Shown: positions 50,001-62,441, numbered from the stretch's first letter. The stretch: 64,000 nucleotides of DNA from Mangifera indica (GCF_011075055.1 NC_058149.1:14142449-14206448); one strand, 5' to 3'. The notes: generated from the letters alone by a model not told the origin. Program-made: numbers and translations.

Positions 50001-50701
50001 TGGCATGAAGTCAGTCCAGCACCAAAACTTCTAAATTACATGGTTCTTCAGTATATAGGAGCCAGAAATCCGGAAAATGGGGCTTTTCTGTCCTTTGTCA
50101 TTGTATAATCGATTCTACAAAACCATTATTTATTAATGGTTATCCTATCCTTATCTATTAATATTATTTAAGAAACATAAACAAAGGGCCAATGGCATCA
50201 ACGGTTGATAAATTTCAGGCTATATGACTCAAGATTTTGTCTTCATCCAATGTACTAGTACAATCGCTAGTCTTTTTCTGTGTTTCTTCTTCTTTCATTT
50301 TCCTTTGACGGCTCTTTCAAAGTGTCCTGATCAATGATTACATTACTTCAAATTTTCAGGACCTACACATGACTTATCTTGCAAGCTCTAATTGAAGCCA
50401 ATGGCTCCTCACAGGCTCAAATTTCCTGTACATATTTATCACAAAGACGAGAACAAAAAGCAAAAAAGATTTCTGGACAGAAGAACAGCAATTTGTATGA
50501 AATTTCATTCAGTCTTTTTTTTTTTTTTAAATTGTGAACAAGAATTCAATTTCCACTGTAGAGCAGCTTCTCTGGGTTTATTACTTGATGAAGATGAAAG
50601 GGCATTTGTTATGTACATCATAAACAAGATAAGATTATAAATGACGGACAAAGCTTAATTTGAACACAATGAACAAAAAAGAAGTCTGTCTCCTGATCGA
50701 T
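47056..50701. other. Intergenic between convergent ADA1 and RING-ligase genes
   Basis: The ADA1 3' UTR appears to run to about 47560. AT-rich DNA follows with transposon-like traces: AACTCAA/GAGTT-rich stretches at 48510-48790 and a right-end-like GGATCCACCCCTC at about 49956. A minus-strand open frame at 48853-49146 (97 codons) is unassigned. From about 50640 rightwards is the RING-gene 3' UTR. Confidence 0.45.
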
Positions 50702-53028
50702 TTAAACAATTGAATCATGCTCCGGAGAGGATGGCAGCAAGGGTTCTGCTGCTGCTGCTGCCTTGCAAATCGGGCACCAGTTCTTCAGCTGCAGCCACTG
50801 TTGTATGCAGGCCACATGATATCTATGCTGACAGTGTAACCTCCCCACTTCATCTCCGGCAACATACTCTTCCTGTGATGATAAGACAAGTATGCTTTAG
50901 ATATTTGATTCGTGAAAGAAAAACAAACATCATTTTGAGTGCAAACTAGGTGATATACAATTAATTTGATCTGGCAGTAGATATATGTTTTGCTCATATT
51001 CCATCAAACTAAGTTTGATTTTGCTAAAAATTTATCAACTGAAAAAAAGGATCTTTGAGTATTCACTCAACGAACCTGACAAATAGAACATGTAACATCA
51101 TCATTATTCCCATGGCAGTTCAGAGTGGCATCCTTGGGAGCTTTTGACTGATAGATGCTTGTTGTAAGACATTTTGATATTGCTTCTTCTGTTAATGCAG
51201 TGCTCACAGTACCCATTCTCTCTTCTAGAGCTAATAATTCCTACAATGGTACCGGAAAAAAGCTATAATGGTAAGAAAAGCCAAAAGTAGTATCTAATTT
51301 TATTAATACATTTAACATAGAAGTACAAAAGCTATAATCAAGGGCAAACTTCCAAATGATTAGAAAGATTATTATAACAGGGAAACAAACCTCATATGAC
51401 ATGTCGTCAATATCCAGTCTCAAGTCTCTATGCTGGTCATAAAAATTTAGGCCATTAAGAAGCAAATTGGTCTCCAGAACAAGTAATTGCTGCAGGACAA
51501 AGGGAAAATATATAAACTGCTAGTCAATTTGATGGAACCAAAAACTTGAAAGTTAACTACCTCATAAGATAACTCTTCATCTTGTTCAATCCTCTCAAGC
51601 GCCAACAACACCTACAAGATATTATAAAAACACATAGGTGTCATTAAAACCATTACATCATTAACAAAACTTTTAATAGTTAATGTTTTGCCCCATTCCA
51701 AACAAGACCATTCCACAATGTTCAAAGGATAATACACAACCAAATAGCCTCCATAGAAACAATCCTTCTTACTCCCAGAATTTTCATGAAAAAGAAATCG
51801 AAAACATCTATACTAAAAATAATACTACCTCTGCAATGCCATCCATGTTGTAGTGCCCAAAATTATCACGATTAATTAAAGAGCGAGCAATGCCAACTTC
51901 TGAGGGACTGCCAGGTGCAAAACCTAGTAAACTTCCACTGCTACTGCCAGGCCGACTGTAAGAACCCGGGCGACCTGAGGGAGTTTCCAAAGAAAATTGA
52001 GGCGATGAGGAAGGAACAATTAAATCAGATATATGTGATTCAGTCACTCGTGAAATCCCAACAGGGGACTCGTTTGGTGCTAAATTATTTCTATTTCCTC
52101 GATTAGAGAGCCTTGCCCGGTTGTTACCATTGGTTGATCTCTGAGTCCTAACAGATGTAACACCATTATCCCTGTTAGAAGGCCAATTCCTGTCTCGTCT
52201 TGAATCAGAAATGGAGACACCATGGTTAGAACTGTGATTACACAGCACTTCTGGTAATGGTTCACTTGTTTTCTTCCCTCTAGAGGATGAACTACTTTCC
52301 CCTTCTGAACTTCTCTTTTTAACCATATCCTTCCTTTTACTAACACTTGACTCTGATAAAGATCTACTACTGGAGGTGATGACATCAGAAACAGAGTTAC
52401 ACCTTAGATTTTTAAAACTATGCCTGCTTGTGTTAACAGCTGTTGTCTGACAGGTGCTCCTAGATGGCAAAGACACAGAGGAACCACCTGAAATATCTCG
52501 GTTACCCAACGCAGATCTCTGATTTAAATTCCTCCGAGACCTTGTGTTTGACGCTGTGCTTGAGCTTGCCTCTTCCATTTTCATAACATCCTGAGAATCA
52601 GCATATTCAGATTCCAGGCAAAGCCCTCTTTGTATCTTTCCAGGTGGAGGTATGAGTTCTGAAACTTCTGGCTCATCCTGAACACTACTAGTTTCGGATG
52701 AATCTGTTTCAATTTGGGAAGACACCTTTTTCCGAGGATTTGTTGAAGACTTTTTTGCATTGCTAGCTGCTGCAAAAGTCCTTGAGGAGCTTCCAACTAT
52801 TTCTTTGCCACTGGAAGAATAACGAAACGGAGGCCTTGAAGATTTGGCTTTTTCTGAGCAGCCAATTTGAGTGCCCTTCATGGAATTCAGTCGGCCACTA
52901 CAACCGATTCTGTTGCAAAATTGAGAATTTTGGTCTCTGTTATTGACACTATCTCTCAGAACAAGACCAGAACCTTTTTCCGTGACAACAAGCCCATCGA
53001 CTGCTCTTTTACCAGAATATACATCCAT
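50702..53028 (-). CDS. RING-H2 E3 ubiquitin ligase, MBR/RHG1A-like (5 coding exons)
   Basis: Likely E3 ubiquitin ligase. Coding exons from 5' to 3': 53028-51829, 51611-51561, 51489-51391, 51240-51076, 50872-50702; 561 residues, all in frame. The first exon (400 residues) is Ser/Arg/Asn-rich and probably disordered, with basic patches. Next come leucine-rich helices (VLLALERIEQDEELSYE, LRLDIDDMSYEELLALEERM), a signature of the MBR1/MBR2/RHG1A group. The C-terminal RING-H2 has Cys501, Cys504, Cys519, His521, His524, Cys527, Cys538, Cys541 (CSIC, LHCQHRYHVAC, WCPIC), so zinc binding should be intact. A short tail with five alanines follows. The substrate is unknown; MBR relatives act on Mediator subunit MED25 in Arabidopsis (family knowledge). 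Confidence 0.93.
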
Positions 53029-53950
53029 GTGTCCGGTATCAATCCCTTATATCTGAAAAAACAAAGAGGAACCAATTCAAGCGATCAAAGCCTTCGTCAA
53101 CGTTATGCACCAATTAAAAACAGATAGTAAACTATTACTTTTCATAATAGAACAAAAGCTTTACACTGCACAATCCACATGACAGTAATATATTATAATT
53201 CATTGATCATCCCACAAGAACTATAGAAAAGCCCCACCACTTTATAAATAACAAGGTAAAGCGGTTAGACTTTAGAGGTTCCACCACAATTACATAAATT
53301 CAAAACATTTCATTAAAATTAGAAACATAAAAGATTTCAGCCATAAGAAAATAAATTTGCATATTATCTCTGGCACCTTGAACAACAAAGATTATGGATT
53401 AAAACAAAACCGAACAAAGAAAATCAACAAGAACAGAAATACCTACCTTATTGATAAATAAAAAATTAATCATATAAATAGTAAATAGTTTCATATGTTT
53501 CAGATTCTGAAGTACAAAATAAAGAGAGAAGACCCGAAAGGTCACATGGCCAATATTGAGATCCCAAGATAAAGGGTCTCTTCTTTTTTTAAGGCCAAAG
53601 CTTTGCCTGAATTATTCTCCACACAATCTTTCTATTTCTTCCCTTATTTTCTAAAAAAATAAAAACTTTTAAATATTGAAAAAAAAAAAAAAAAGAGTCC
53701 TTTCCCCGTGATTATCGGCCTCTCAAAAGCTGAACCAGCCCCCCAAATCAATAAAAAACAATCACTACTCTTTCTTTCTTCAAATAAAAATATTTCAAAG
53801 AAATCCAGCAAAACGCAGAAACTGATTATCCAGTGATGAACAGAGTCAAGGTTCTTGAATTACCTCGCTTTGCTATTTCTTCTTCTTCCCTTCTCAGAAA
53901 CGCGTTTGGCTCTTGTGGAGGACTTCTCTAACAGAAAGAGATGCCTAAAA
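53029..53950 (-). other. Leader exon and leader intron of the RING-ligase gene
   Basis: The 24 bp before the ATG are preceded on the minus strand by the acceptor TTTTTTCAG (intron end 53053). A clean donor GCGAG|GTAATT lies at 53864/53863. This gives an 811-bp intron in the 5' UTR, with the first leader exon from about 53864 to about 53950. Leader introns often raise expression in plants. Confidence 0.7.
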
Positions 53951-56900
53951 CGTGTGTGAAAGACACCAAGGCGCAGGAGGCAGCCGCAGGCCAATATTAA
54001 TATGTAAGCTGAGACTAATTAATTATTTATAAATTATAATTAATTATCACTTAATTAGAATTAATCAAAATTAATGCCAAATGAGATGCACCGAATATGC
54101 AGCCAAAAGCAGTGCCGTCCTCGCTGAAAATTTTTTTTTTGACCGTTGATTTTGAGCTTGGGGAATCAAAGATCAACGGTTGACGAAGACCCGTGAAGGA
54201 TGTATGATCTTTTGGACGGAAGAGATTTCACGAGTTTATTTGTGGCCCCACCACTTACAGGCCTACATATCCAACAGCTGAGCCGCCGAACCTTTTTTTT
54301 TAAGTACACGTGATCCAAGCGCGTGTTTCATACCGGATGTTTTTTGATAAAGATGATTTTTAATTAATTCTTGAATTGACCAATATTTGGTCTTTTCTTT
54401 TTGTTTTTTTTTTTAAATTTAATTTCAATTTTAGTGTGTGGCTGGTTTTTTTTTTCAATTATATTATAATTTAAATTTATAATTTGTTAGGTGGCCAATG
54501 TTTTGATTGCAACAAAATTAGTTGAATGGGTTATAACTGATTTAGCACTAAATTGCATTGGTATATTCTGCTGAATTGTAGAATGTGTAATTATAACCCT
54601 AATTTCGAATAATCACTATTCATAAATTTCAGATAAGTAAAACACAAATGAGGATTACTTTAAACTCGATCCAAATATAAAATTATTAACTCGAGATTGA
54701 ATTCCACTCGTTTGATTAATGATGAGTTTGCAAAAAAAAAAAAACTATCAAAAAATTATGAAAAAAAAGAAAAAATAATTAGAGAGAAGTAAAAAGAAAA
54801 ATCATTATTGGCAAATTTTTAGCTACTTATTGAGTCAAGATCATGACGGGGAATTATCCTATTTGAATTCAACTCAAATAATAATTCAAATTTGAATAAC
54901 TCAGATCAAATTCATCTCTAATAACGGCTAATAAGAACCCTAATTTTCACAATTCAAGTAGCCAAAATCCCCTTGGTTTCCTACTTTTTTTTTTTTTTTT
55001 TACCCCCACAGCCTTATTTTATCCTTTAATAATAGCATAAATCAAAATTTATTAAAATCCTTATTTGCTATTATAAAACAATTCAATTATTATCCAATAT
55101 TTAATATTCCATTCTAATCCTAATTGAATTATCATCCAATATTTAATATTCCATTCTAATCCTTATTTAATTATTATCCCATATCTAATATTTGATTCTA
55201 ATCCTAATTCCTAACACAATACAAATGTAAGTATAAAGTTTATACAAAATCGAAACAAAACAAAATTTTGAATTATAGTTGTTTAATATTTTTAATAGAA
55301 AAATATAAATATTTAGTGTTTTTGATTAAAAAATTAATTTAATATTTTTAATAAAAACTGTATAAATTGTTAAAAATAATTTAAGCAATAATCAATATTA
55401 AATTAGAGTGATTAAGGGGTGATTTGGTCCGAGCAAACTTGAGAGCATTGGCCCATGGGGTCCAGCATCGCTTTCTCTATTACCCGAATAGCCGCCAATA
55501 CGCAATTCCCCATCAACAATTTTTAATTTTTAATTTTTTATCCCCAGAAGAAATATTTATTGCAAAAATTTCAGAAAAATTTTAATATTCTTATTTGGAT
55601 CCCGGCGGTTTTTCTAATAATTATAATAATAATAATAATAATCTTGTTTAATTGGAGATTACTCTGTGAGTCAATTACTTCAGCTTTTGACACAAAATGA
55701 CACGTGGCGCATGAAATCTCATGATCAATCAATCCTAGAGGTGAGGTCAACATACCTCACATTACCCACTACAATATGTGACCTAATTTTATTGTTCAAT
55801 AGGATTAGTTTCGACCTCGATTACTTGAATTTAAATTTGATTTCTCATCAAAGAGTCAAATTTAAACTTTCAAATTTGGTTGGCTAAAATTAAATTAAAA
55901 ATTAAAATATTTTCAAACCAAATTCTAGATTTAATTTATTGATATCAAATTAAATTTGTTAAATTTAAAATTAAGTTATGTTTAGTTCAACTTAGATTGA
56001 ATCCTACATTAATTACAAGTTGAATTAGGAAAATTTATGGAAATTTCAAATAATTAAAATATTAAAGAAAATTATTTCATAATTTTGAAGAAATAATCTC
56101 TAAGGGTAATGGGTTAAGTCAAAAAATGATTAATTCAGATTATAGAATTGTGCTCAAAACTAATTCAAGAGAATATAATGATAGATGATGTACAATTGCT
56201 TTTGAAATTAAGTTTTTTTTTTTTAAGAAATAATAATAATAAAATTATTATTATTATTATGGAGAAGTGCTTTTTCTATCAATGAAGCATAATGAATAAT
56301 ACAATAATGAGGTGTTGGAGAAGTGCTTTTTCCTCAAAAGCACTTATTAAAATGCTTAAAGTCTTCCCACTAAGCTATTTATGGAGTGTTCTTGTTGTTT
56401 GAAGCTTCTAAATCAAAATTTTAATATTAATTACCCAATTCAAAGCTTGATGGAGGGGAGGGGCTTAAGAAATATAACATATATTAATAACGGGTGCAAA
56501 CACCAGTATAAATATTAATATATTATTATATAATTAAATATTATTTTATTTCACCAATCACATGATAGAAAATTTGGAAAGTTTAGCTAGCATGTTTGAC
56601 AAGTGTAAAATGACAAGAAAAGGGTCAAATTGGGGATGATAAAATTTTGTTTTGTGCATTTGTTGTCATCTTCTTGTTTGGTTTGGAGATAAAAAGATAA
56701 TTAAGGGTTTGAATTTTTTATTTAATTTATTAACATAGTTATGATAAAATTACAATAATTAAATGATGACGTGGAAGTAATTAACTAGTCTTTGGAAGTG
56801 ATTATGTGGAAGTTGGCTTGAACCACTATGAATCGTTGAAAATGAAATAACGGGATTGTATTGTGGGTGATGATTGTTTGGGGTTGGGGAAGATGGTGAC

Positions 56901-57006
56901 GTGTCAATTTGGCAAACCATGGTTAAATACAAAAGCCAAACGAGGGCAATTTGCAAATTTGGGAAAACAACTAACGTGAAAAACGTTAATGGGTTGGTAT
57001 TAAGAA
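53951..57006. other. AT-rich intergenic region
   Basis: Promoter side of the RING gene, then AT-rich DNA with homopolymers and a 42-bp minisatellite. No gene is supported. Confidence 0.5.
55081..55210. repeat. 42-bp minisatellite, about three copies
   Basis: ATTCAATTATTATCC at 55081, ATTGAATTATCATCC at 55123 and ATTTAATTATTATCC at 55165 start three units. Each continues with an AATATTTAATATT..ATTCTAATCCT-like core. The period is exactly 42. Confidence 0.9.
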
Positions 57007-58508
57007 AGCCAAAGGACTTGTTCTCACCCGAGGTTTTGACACATTCTCAAATTTTTATTTTTAATTTTTAAAAAATTTAAATATTTACTTATCATTTATT
57101 TTTTGTTATATTTTTAAGTTAATTGTCAAGATAAAAATATTATTTTCTTAATAATATTAAAAAATTATAATTATTTTATTCTTAAGTTTTAAATACTAAC
57201 AATTTTACTCTAGATTTCACTTTTTCAATTTTAAAAAATAATTTATTTCTTCAATTCTTAGGGTGCGTTTGGTTGAGGGAATTTATTATTACCTTGATAA
57301 TCTATTTTTTATTCCCTTGTTTGGTTTGTCAGTAATAAAATATTACAGTAATCTTCTATTACCAATGCTGACGTGACAGGTAATATAAGTGGTAATCTGA
57401 TTACCACCTTCACCTTAGGTATTTAAAGATTACTGGGGTAATCTTGAGTTTATTATAGAAAAATTATTATTTATTAATTTTTTGAGATAAAAATAAATTT
57501 ATTTTTAATTAATATGATAAATAATATAAAAAATATTTAAAAATAATTATATTCAAAGGCATTTAAGTAAAATAATTTACTAGTAATCTTTTATTATCTT
57601 TAACCAAACACAATAATTATTTATACTTATCAAATTTTATCAAACATAGTAATCATTTATACCCAGTAATCTTATAAGTAATCTATCTTCAAGGTAATCT
57701 TTCTATTTTAGTAATCAAACATTACCCAAACCAAACGCTCCCTTAAGGTTTTCTTTTCTACCCTCTCTGACCATTGTCTTTGTCTCCAGTGACTCTTTTT
57801 TCCTACCCTAAACTTTTATCGACACTTTCTCTCCCTCTTCGGTGGTATTTTCAACACTCGTATCATGATTTTTTAATTGAAAAACAAGTTAGAGATTTGG
57901 ATCTCTTGCTCATTTTTACAGTATCATCGACCCTCCTTCTGTGATCGATAATGTCGCATCGCAGAAGGAAGGAGAGGGTTGGTTCGTCTCCCCTCTCCTT
58001 TTCCAATTGGTTCGTAGGAACATGCAAAAGAGAGTTGGGTTTTTCCTTGCCTCGATTTCTCATATTTTCATTGGCAACACCAACTTTCTTCATTGGATTT
58101 CTTGGTCAACAACACCAGTTGTGCTTTGGACTTCTTCGTCGGTTGAAGATGAAGGGAGAAACCGTAAAAAATGAAGGGAGAAAATGGTGGAAGTTAGGGA
58201 TGCAAGTGTGATATTTCTAAATTTAGGGGGTGGCTAAGATGAAAATTTTGAGAAAACTGGAAGATGAGTCTAGGAAATCTAGGTACAAGGGAAAATGTCA
58301 TTTTTCTAAAAAACGCACTCTTTCAGAAATTTTGGTTTTCCATGGGTATTAATAATAGATATTAACAAGATTAAAATAGTAATTTATAATTAAATTAACT
58401 AAATTTATTAATATTAACTATTGATGGATAGATATTTAAATTTTTAAAAAGCTGAAGGTAGGGGTTTGGGAATGCGTCAAACCTTGGACGAGAATAAGTC
58501 CTTTGGCC
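57007..58508. mobile_element. MULE-type element with 9-bp TSD, carrying a nested MITE
   Basis: Flanked by a perfect 9-bp duplication TATTAAGAA (56998-57006 and 58509-58517), the length usual for Mutator-like elements. The left end reads AGCCAAAGGACTTGTTCTC and the right end, reverse-complemented, GGCCAAAGGACTTATTCTC. Similarity extends through (GT)TTGACRCATTC about 45 bp in. Total length is 1502 bp, of which 482 bp are a nested Harbinger MITE. The inner part at about 57760-58200 has richer GC and short open frames on both strands (for example 57863-58093 minus), so it could be a captured gene fragment. No transposase was seen. Confidence 0.88.
57261..57742. mobile_element. PIF/Harbinger (Tourist-like) MITE, nested
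   Basis: The left end is GGGTGCGTTTGGTT and the right end, reverse-complemented, GGGAGCGTTTGGTT. It is flanked by TTA on both sides (57258-57260 and 57743-57745), the typical Harbinger target duplication. The interior is rich in TAATC/GATTA words on both arms (GGTAATC, GATTACC), so it folds back on itself. No coding capacity. Confidence 0.9.
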
Positions 58509-58762
58509 TATTAAGAATGCATAAAGTATGCAAGGACTCATCATTTTACTATTGAGTCAAGTTAAACTAAAGATATATTAAAACAATTAAATTATATGTT
58601 AATTTATTCGTATTCGTTATTATTAAAGGTGGATCAAGTCCGAATTAAGTTGAATAAAATCTATGATTCGATTTTAATGAATTGATTTTAAATTAGAACT
58701 TTGATTTAATAATTCAATTCGAAACTAACTTGTTTCTTTATTCAATAATACTATTTATCTTA

Positions 58763-59519
58763 GGAAAAATGACTATTTTCCACCCATTTTTTAGCCCTAT
58801 CTTAATCGCATACTCACGTCTCATGAAAAACCCAAACACCCACCCAAAGTTTAATCTGTTTACATTCACCCATATATTTTCAGTTAGATTAAGGAGCAAA
58901 TTCGTTATTTTATCAATAATATTAAATAATTAAAATTTTATTTTATTTTCCCCCCTTTAATTTGAAAAACTAACATTTATCCCTTGAATTAAGTTTTAAA
59001 AAATTCACTTTTCCTCCTGAAATGCAGCCACTTTTTCCAGCGATGACGGAGAAGATTTCGTCCAAAGGTGGTCGACCTTTGGATGATGATCATCATCCAA
59101 GAAGGACGACTGTCGTCCAGATCTTTGGATGAAGAATAGTCATCCAAATGGACGACGAAGCGTCGTCCAGTCTGGACGATGTTTCGTCGTCTATTCTGGA
59201 CGATGCTCGTCACTCTCCCTCCAGCCAAGTCGTCGTCAGTGGCTGGAGGGAAAGTGAAAAAAAAATGAGGGATTTTGGGGGGTGAAAGTCACTTTTCAAA
59301 GTTCAAGGATGGGGATAAAAGTTAATTTTTAAAATCGGAGGGAAAAATACGATAAAATTATATAACTGAAATATAAACAGTAAAATAATGGTTTTATCCC
59401 TCTATTTAACGGAGAATTTAACAGCGGTTTAGAGATGAGTGAGTATTTGAATTTTTCATCTGACATGAATATACTTTTGAGATAGCGCTAAAAAATGGGT
59501 GGAAAATAGTCCTTTTCCC
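58763..59519. mobile_element. Second MULE-type non-autonomous element, 9-bp TSD
   Basis: A perfect 9-bp duplication TTTATCTTA (58754-58762 and 59520-59528) brackets 757 bp. The ends are inverted: left GGAAAAATGACTATTTTCC; right, reverse-complemented, GGGAAAAGGACTATTTTCC. Near-identity runs about 40 bp (ACCCATTTTTTAG) and weaker similarity about 90 bp. The centre (59055-59240) is rich in GGACGAC/GTCGTCC words that form internal palindromes. No transposase. Confidence 0.9.
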
Positions 59520-59528
59520 TTTATCTTA

Positions 59529-60191
59529 TCGCTGGTATTATTCAATCTTCTGACTATATTAATTACCTATTTATATATGCATTACCATTAAAAGATGTAT
59601 CATGTTCCACATAAATAAAAATTTTACAATAATAATTTATTAAAGATGTGTAGAGCGGTAATGTTAAATTGATTTAAAATGACAAAAAGAATTTTACTAT
59701 TGAAAAGGTCAGCTCTTGTCTTGGTGTCCGCATCTCTCGGTTTGTCTGACGATGAGAAGGAACTGGGTTTCCGCCTTCTATTCCTGCGCTGAAGCTTACA
59801 CCTAAATTTGCAGCCTTCGGTTAAGCGTAATTCGCGCTCTTTTTATCTAAACCCAAACCACTATTTTTCTTTCTTCTTCTTCATTTTATTCATTTCCATT
59901 CGTTTCTTTTCTTTCTAAACAATTATCTTCTCTCTGCATTAATGTTTTTTCTTCAGGTACGTACGTATATGTAACTTCAACACCACTCTCTCTTCTTGTT
60001 CCTTCATTTTTTCCTACCATGTCTTTTCTTGCTTTCAATGGAGGATCCTGCATGAGTGATTATCCTTGATTTTAAGTTATTTTCCATCAGATTTTTGGCA
60101 TTTAATTGTTTTGTCGGTTTCTTATAATTTAAAATACACTAAAAATTGTCTGGTTAATTTTCACGTTCTGTAAAATTATAATCTTGCATTC
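59529..60191 (+). promoter_or_regulatory. Upstream region and leader of the calmodulin-binding gene
   Basis: A pyrimidine-rich leader-like stretch (TTCTTCTTC, about 59870-59990) is followed by a donor-like CAG|GTACGTACG at about 59957, suggesting a leader intron. The acceptor before the ATG at 60192 is not clear. Confidence 0.35.
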
Positions 60192-61472
60192 ATGGCAACA
60201 AGGAGTAGAACAACAACTCAATGGAAGGAGAAGAGTACTTCACCTGCCACATCAAATCCAACCAGAACTAGCCGGCAACCCACCGGTATCTCCACCTCCA
60301 CCCGCAACGCCACCTCCAAACCCTCCATTGATAAAGAAAAAACAAAGCCTGAGAAACCTATCCCCCACTATCTCAAGTCTACCGCTTCCTCACGCAATGA
60401 ATCTTTTAAGTCTGTTAAGAAAAATAACACCCAAGAACAGGATGATCAGAAGCTTCTCAGGAGAAGATCTTTTGACATCAGGCAGCTTGCTTCATCTTCT
60501 TCCAAAACCCAGAAAGAACTCGTCTCTCCAGCTCGTCGAGAGAGCATAGGGCCAGTGGTTCGTGAGTCGAAATTTACTAGAACAAACTCTGCTACCCCAA
60601 AAATGGGGTTGGATAGTCGGAATTCGACTTCATCCAGAACGGCCAAAGGCGGCGCTGCTGCGAAATCTCAACCACTTCGTTCAAGAAGAGTTAAGAAGAG
60701 CGCAGCCGCAGCTAAAAGCAATGTGTCTCCTTCCGTGGATGAACATGCAAGTAGTAAAGAAGAAAATAAGGAATCTGGGGTTCATGAAGTTGAAGAGAAG
60801 GATAATGCTGAGAGAGAGGTGGGTGTGCTTGTGGATGATAATAAACCTGGAGATACTGAAGCTAAAAACAATGAAGAGGATGATGAAGACAAGTCTTATC
60901 ATGACATTTCTACAGTTTCAGAATCTGAAAATCTGGTTCAACCTGAAGCAGCAGCTTCTGAAATTGAAGAAACGGCGAAGGAAGAAGAGAAAGCAGATGA
61001 AGTGGGTGATGTTCCAGGACAAGAAACATCAAAAGAAGAAGCAAGAGAGGTGGAAGAAAGTACGGTTTTTCCGGAAGAGAATGCTGTTACTGAAAACGTT
61101 GAAGATCAGAAAGTAGTAGATGACAAGAATAATGAGACTGAGAAAAGTAATACAAGTGAAGAAGCTGCTGGAGATCAACAGAAGGAGCAGCAAGGTGAAG
61201 AAGAACAACAAGTACAGGAGGGAAATGATGATCATGACGATCATGATGATGAAAAAACAAAAACAAAGCAAGAGAAAGCTCCAGCAAATTTGGTGAATAC
61301 ATTAAAGAGACAGGAACAGGGACAAGGGAAGAGGGAATCACCACCTGCATACAATGATGTCATTGAAGAGACTGCAAGTAAGTTACTGGAGAAGAAGAAT
61401 AACAAAGTGAAGGCACTAGTGGGGGCATTTCAGACTGTGATTGATTACGAGTCTGCATCAACACCAAAATGA
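60192..61472 (+). CDS. Plant calmodulin-binding domain protein, single exon
   Basis: A 426-residue protein. The N-terminal 170 residues are basic and Ser/Thr-rich (MATRSRTTTQWKEK, RRRSFDIRQLASSSSK, LRSRRVKKSAAAAK). The middle (about 180-370) is strongly acidic with Glu-rich repeats and probably disordered. The C-terminus has the plant calmodulin-binding signature: LVNTLKRQ, then KLLEKKNNKVKALVGAFQTV at about residues 398-417, where KVKALVGAFETVI is the usual form. The fold and role are therefore calcium/calmodulin-regulated, possibly microtubule- or nucleus-linked through the basic half (inference). No introns in the coding part. ATG 60192 was chosen because the frame is clean from there. The family's proteins vary widely in length, so 426 residues is not alarming. 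Confidence 0.85.
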   Translation: MATRSRTTTQWKEKSTSPATSNPTRTSRQPTGISTSTRNATSKPSIDKEKTKPEKPIPHYLKSTASSRNESFKSVKKNNTQEQDDQKLLRRRSFDIRQLASSSSKTQKELVSPARRESIGPVVRESKFTRTNSATPKMGLDSRNSTSSRTAKGGAAAKSQPLRSRRVKKSAAAAKSNVSPSVDEHASSKEENKESGVHEVEEKDNAEREVGVLVDDNKPGDTEAKNNEEDDEDKSYHDISTVSESENLVQPEAAASEIEETAKEEEKADEVGDVPGQETSKEEAREVEESTVFPEENAVTENVEDQKVVDDKNNETEKSNTSEEAAGDQQKEQQGEEEQQVQEGNDDHDDHDDEKTKTKQEKAPANLVNTLKRQEQGQGKRESPPAYNDVIEETASKLLEKKNNKVKALVGAFQTVIDYESASTPK

Positions 61473-62441
61473 AGCAAAAAACAAAAACACAAAGTAAAAA
61501 TTATGAAGTCCATTACAGAATTTTTTGTTTTTGTTTTTATACAAGTATTGAGCATCATTGCAATCAGTTTGTGTTGAAATTGTTGCATAAACTGCATCAA
61601 GTTTCTACTGTAACTCTTTCTTTCTCTCTTTTTTCTTTAGGGTTCAAAGCTTAGCCTGATCAGAATCATATTAGAACCGATAATCCCACATTAGTGTTGG
61701 AGTCGGCAACCAGTTCGAACATCTTTAAGGGGCAAAGGGGCAATGTAGACGCAAACGGGTTTCATTACCCGGTTAGTGGATAGGGGCTCCATTCTCCATG
61801 ATACGGGCAGGGTCTTTAAGCGAGTTGTGCTTAATTCATAGAATGTCAATTTTAAAATTTCTTTTATAAATAAAATCTGTCTTAGAAATAAAAATTATAA
61901 AATATAAATACATTATTATTTTATATGGGTGATATAATAATTTATTAAAAAATATATTCATTATATCTGGAGGTGATGAAATATTAAAATAATATTGAAT
62001 TTGCTAAAAGTAATATGCTTTGGGTCAACTTGTGTGCATTCTTTTACTCTATTGTTTGTTTGTATTTATTTGTTTTATTGTTTTCACACACTCTAATTCT
62101 TTCAACTAAATATTGAATGACTACTTCAACAAACAAAGCTAGTCAAATTTCATGTCTAATTTAGGATGGGATTCAATCCTAGTGGTTGTTTGGCTCTATT
62201 TGAACCATTTCATTGTGTTAATATCACAACATCAGAGTTCATCTTGCCAACAATTTTTTTTCTTTTTTTAAGATATTTTTTTTCTCTAATGATTCTAATG
62301 AGCTAAACTCCATATTTAGTTGACCGTTTTGGCTTTGACTCGAACTTGAATGGACCCTTATTCAATTTCGACTTAACTCGAATCTCCCAAGTCCAACATT
62401 TGACCTCCTTTACTGTATACAAAACTCATATTTCAATTAGA
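61473..62441. other. Intergenic, includes an unassigned GC-richer block
   Basis: After the 3' UTR, 61690-61830 is richer in GC than its surroundings (AATCCCACATTAGTGTTGG, CAGTTCGAACATC, ATTACCCGGTTAGTGG). It looks like part of a SINE or other retroelement, but I cannot place it. It does not fold as a tRNA. The rest is AT-rich. Confidence 0.4.

Noticed and set aside
60562..61116. 184-codon open frame within the calmodulin-binding gene
   Set aside because: It is a frame-shifted shadow: its Lys/Leu-rich translation comes from the Glu-rich codons of the real frame.
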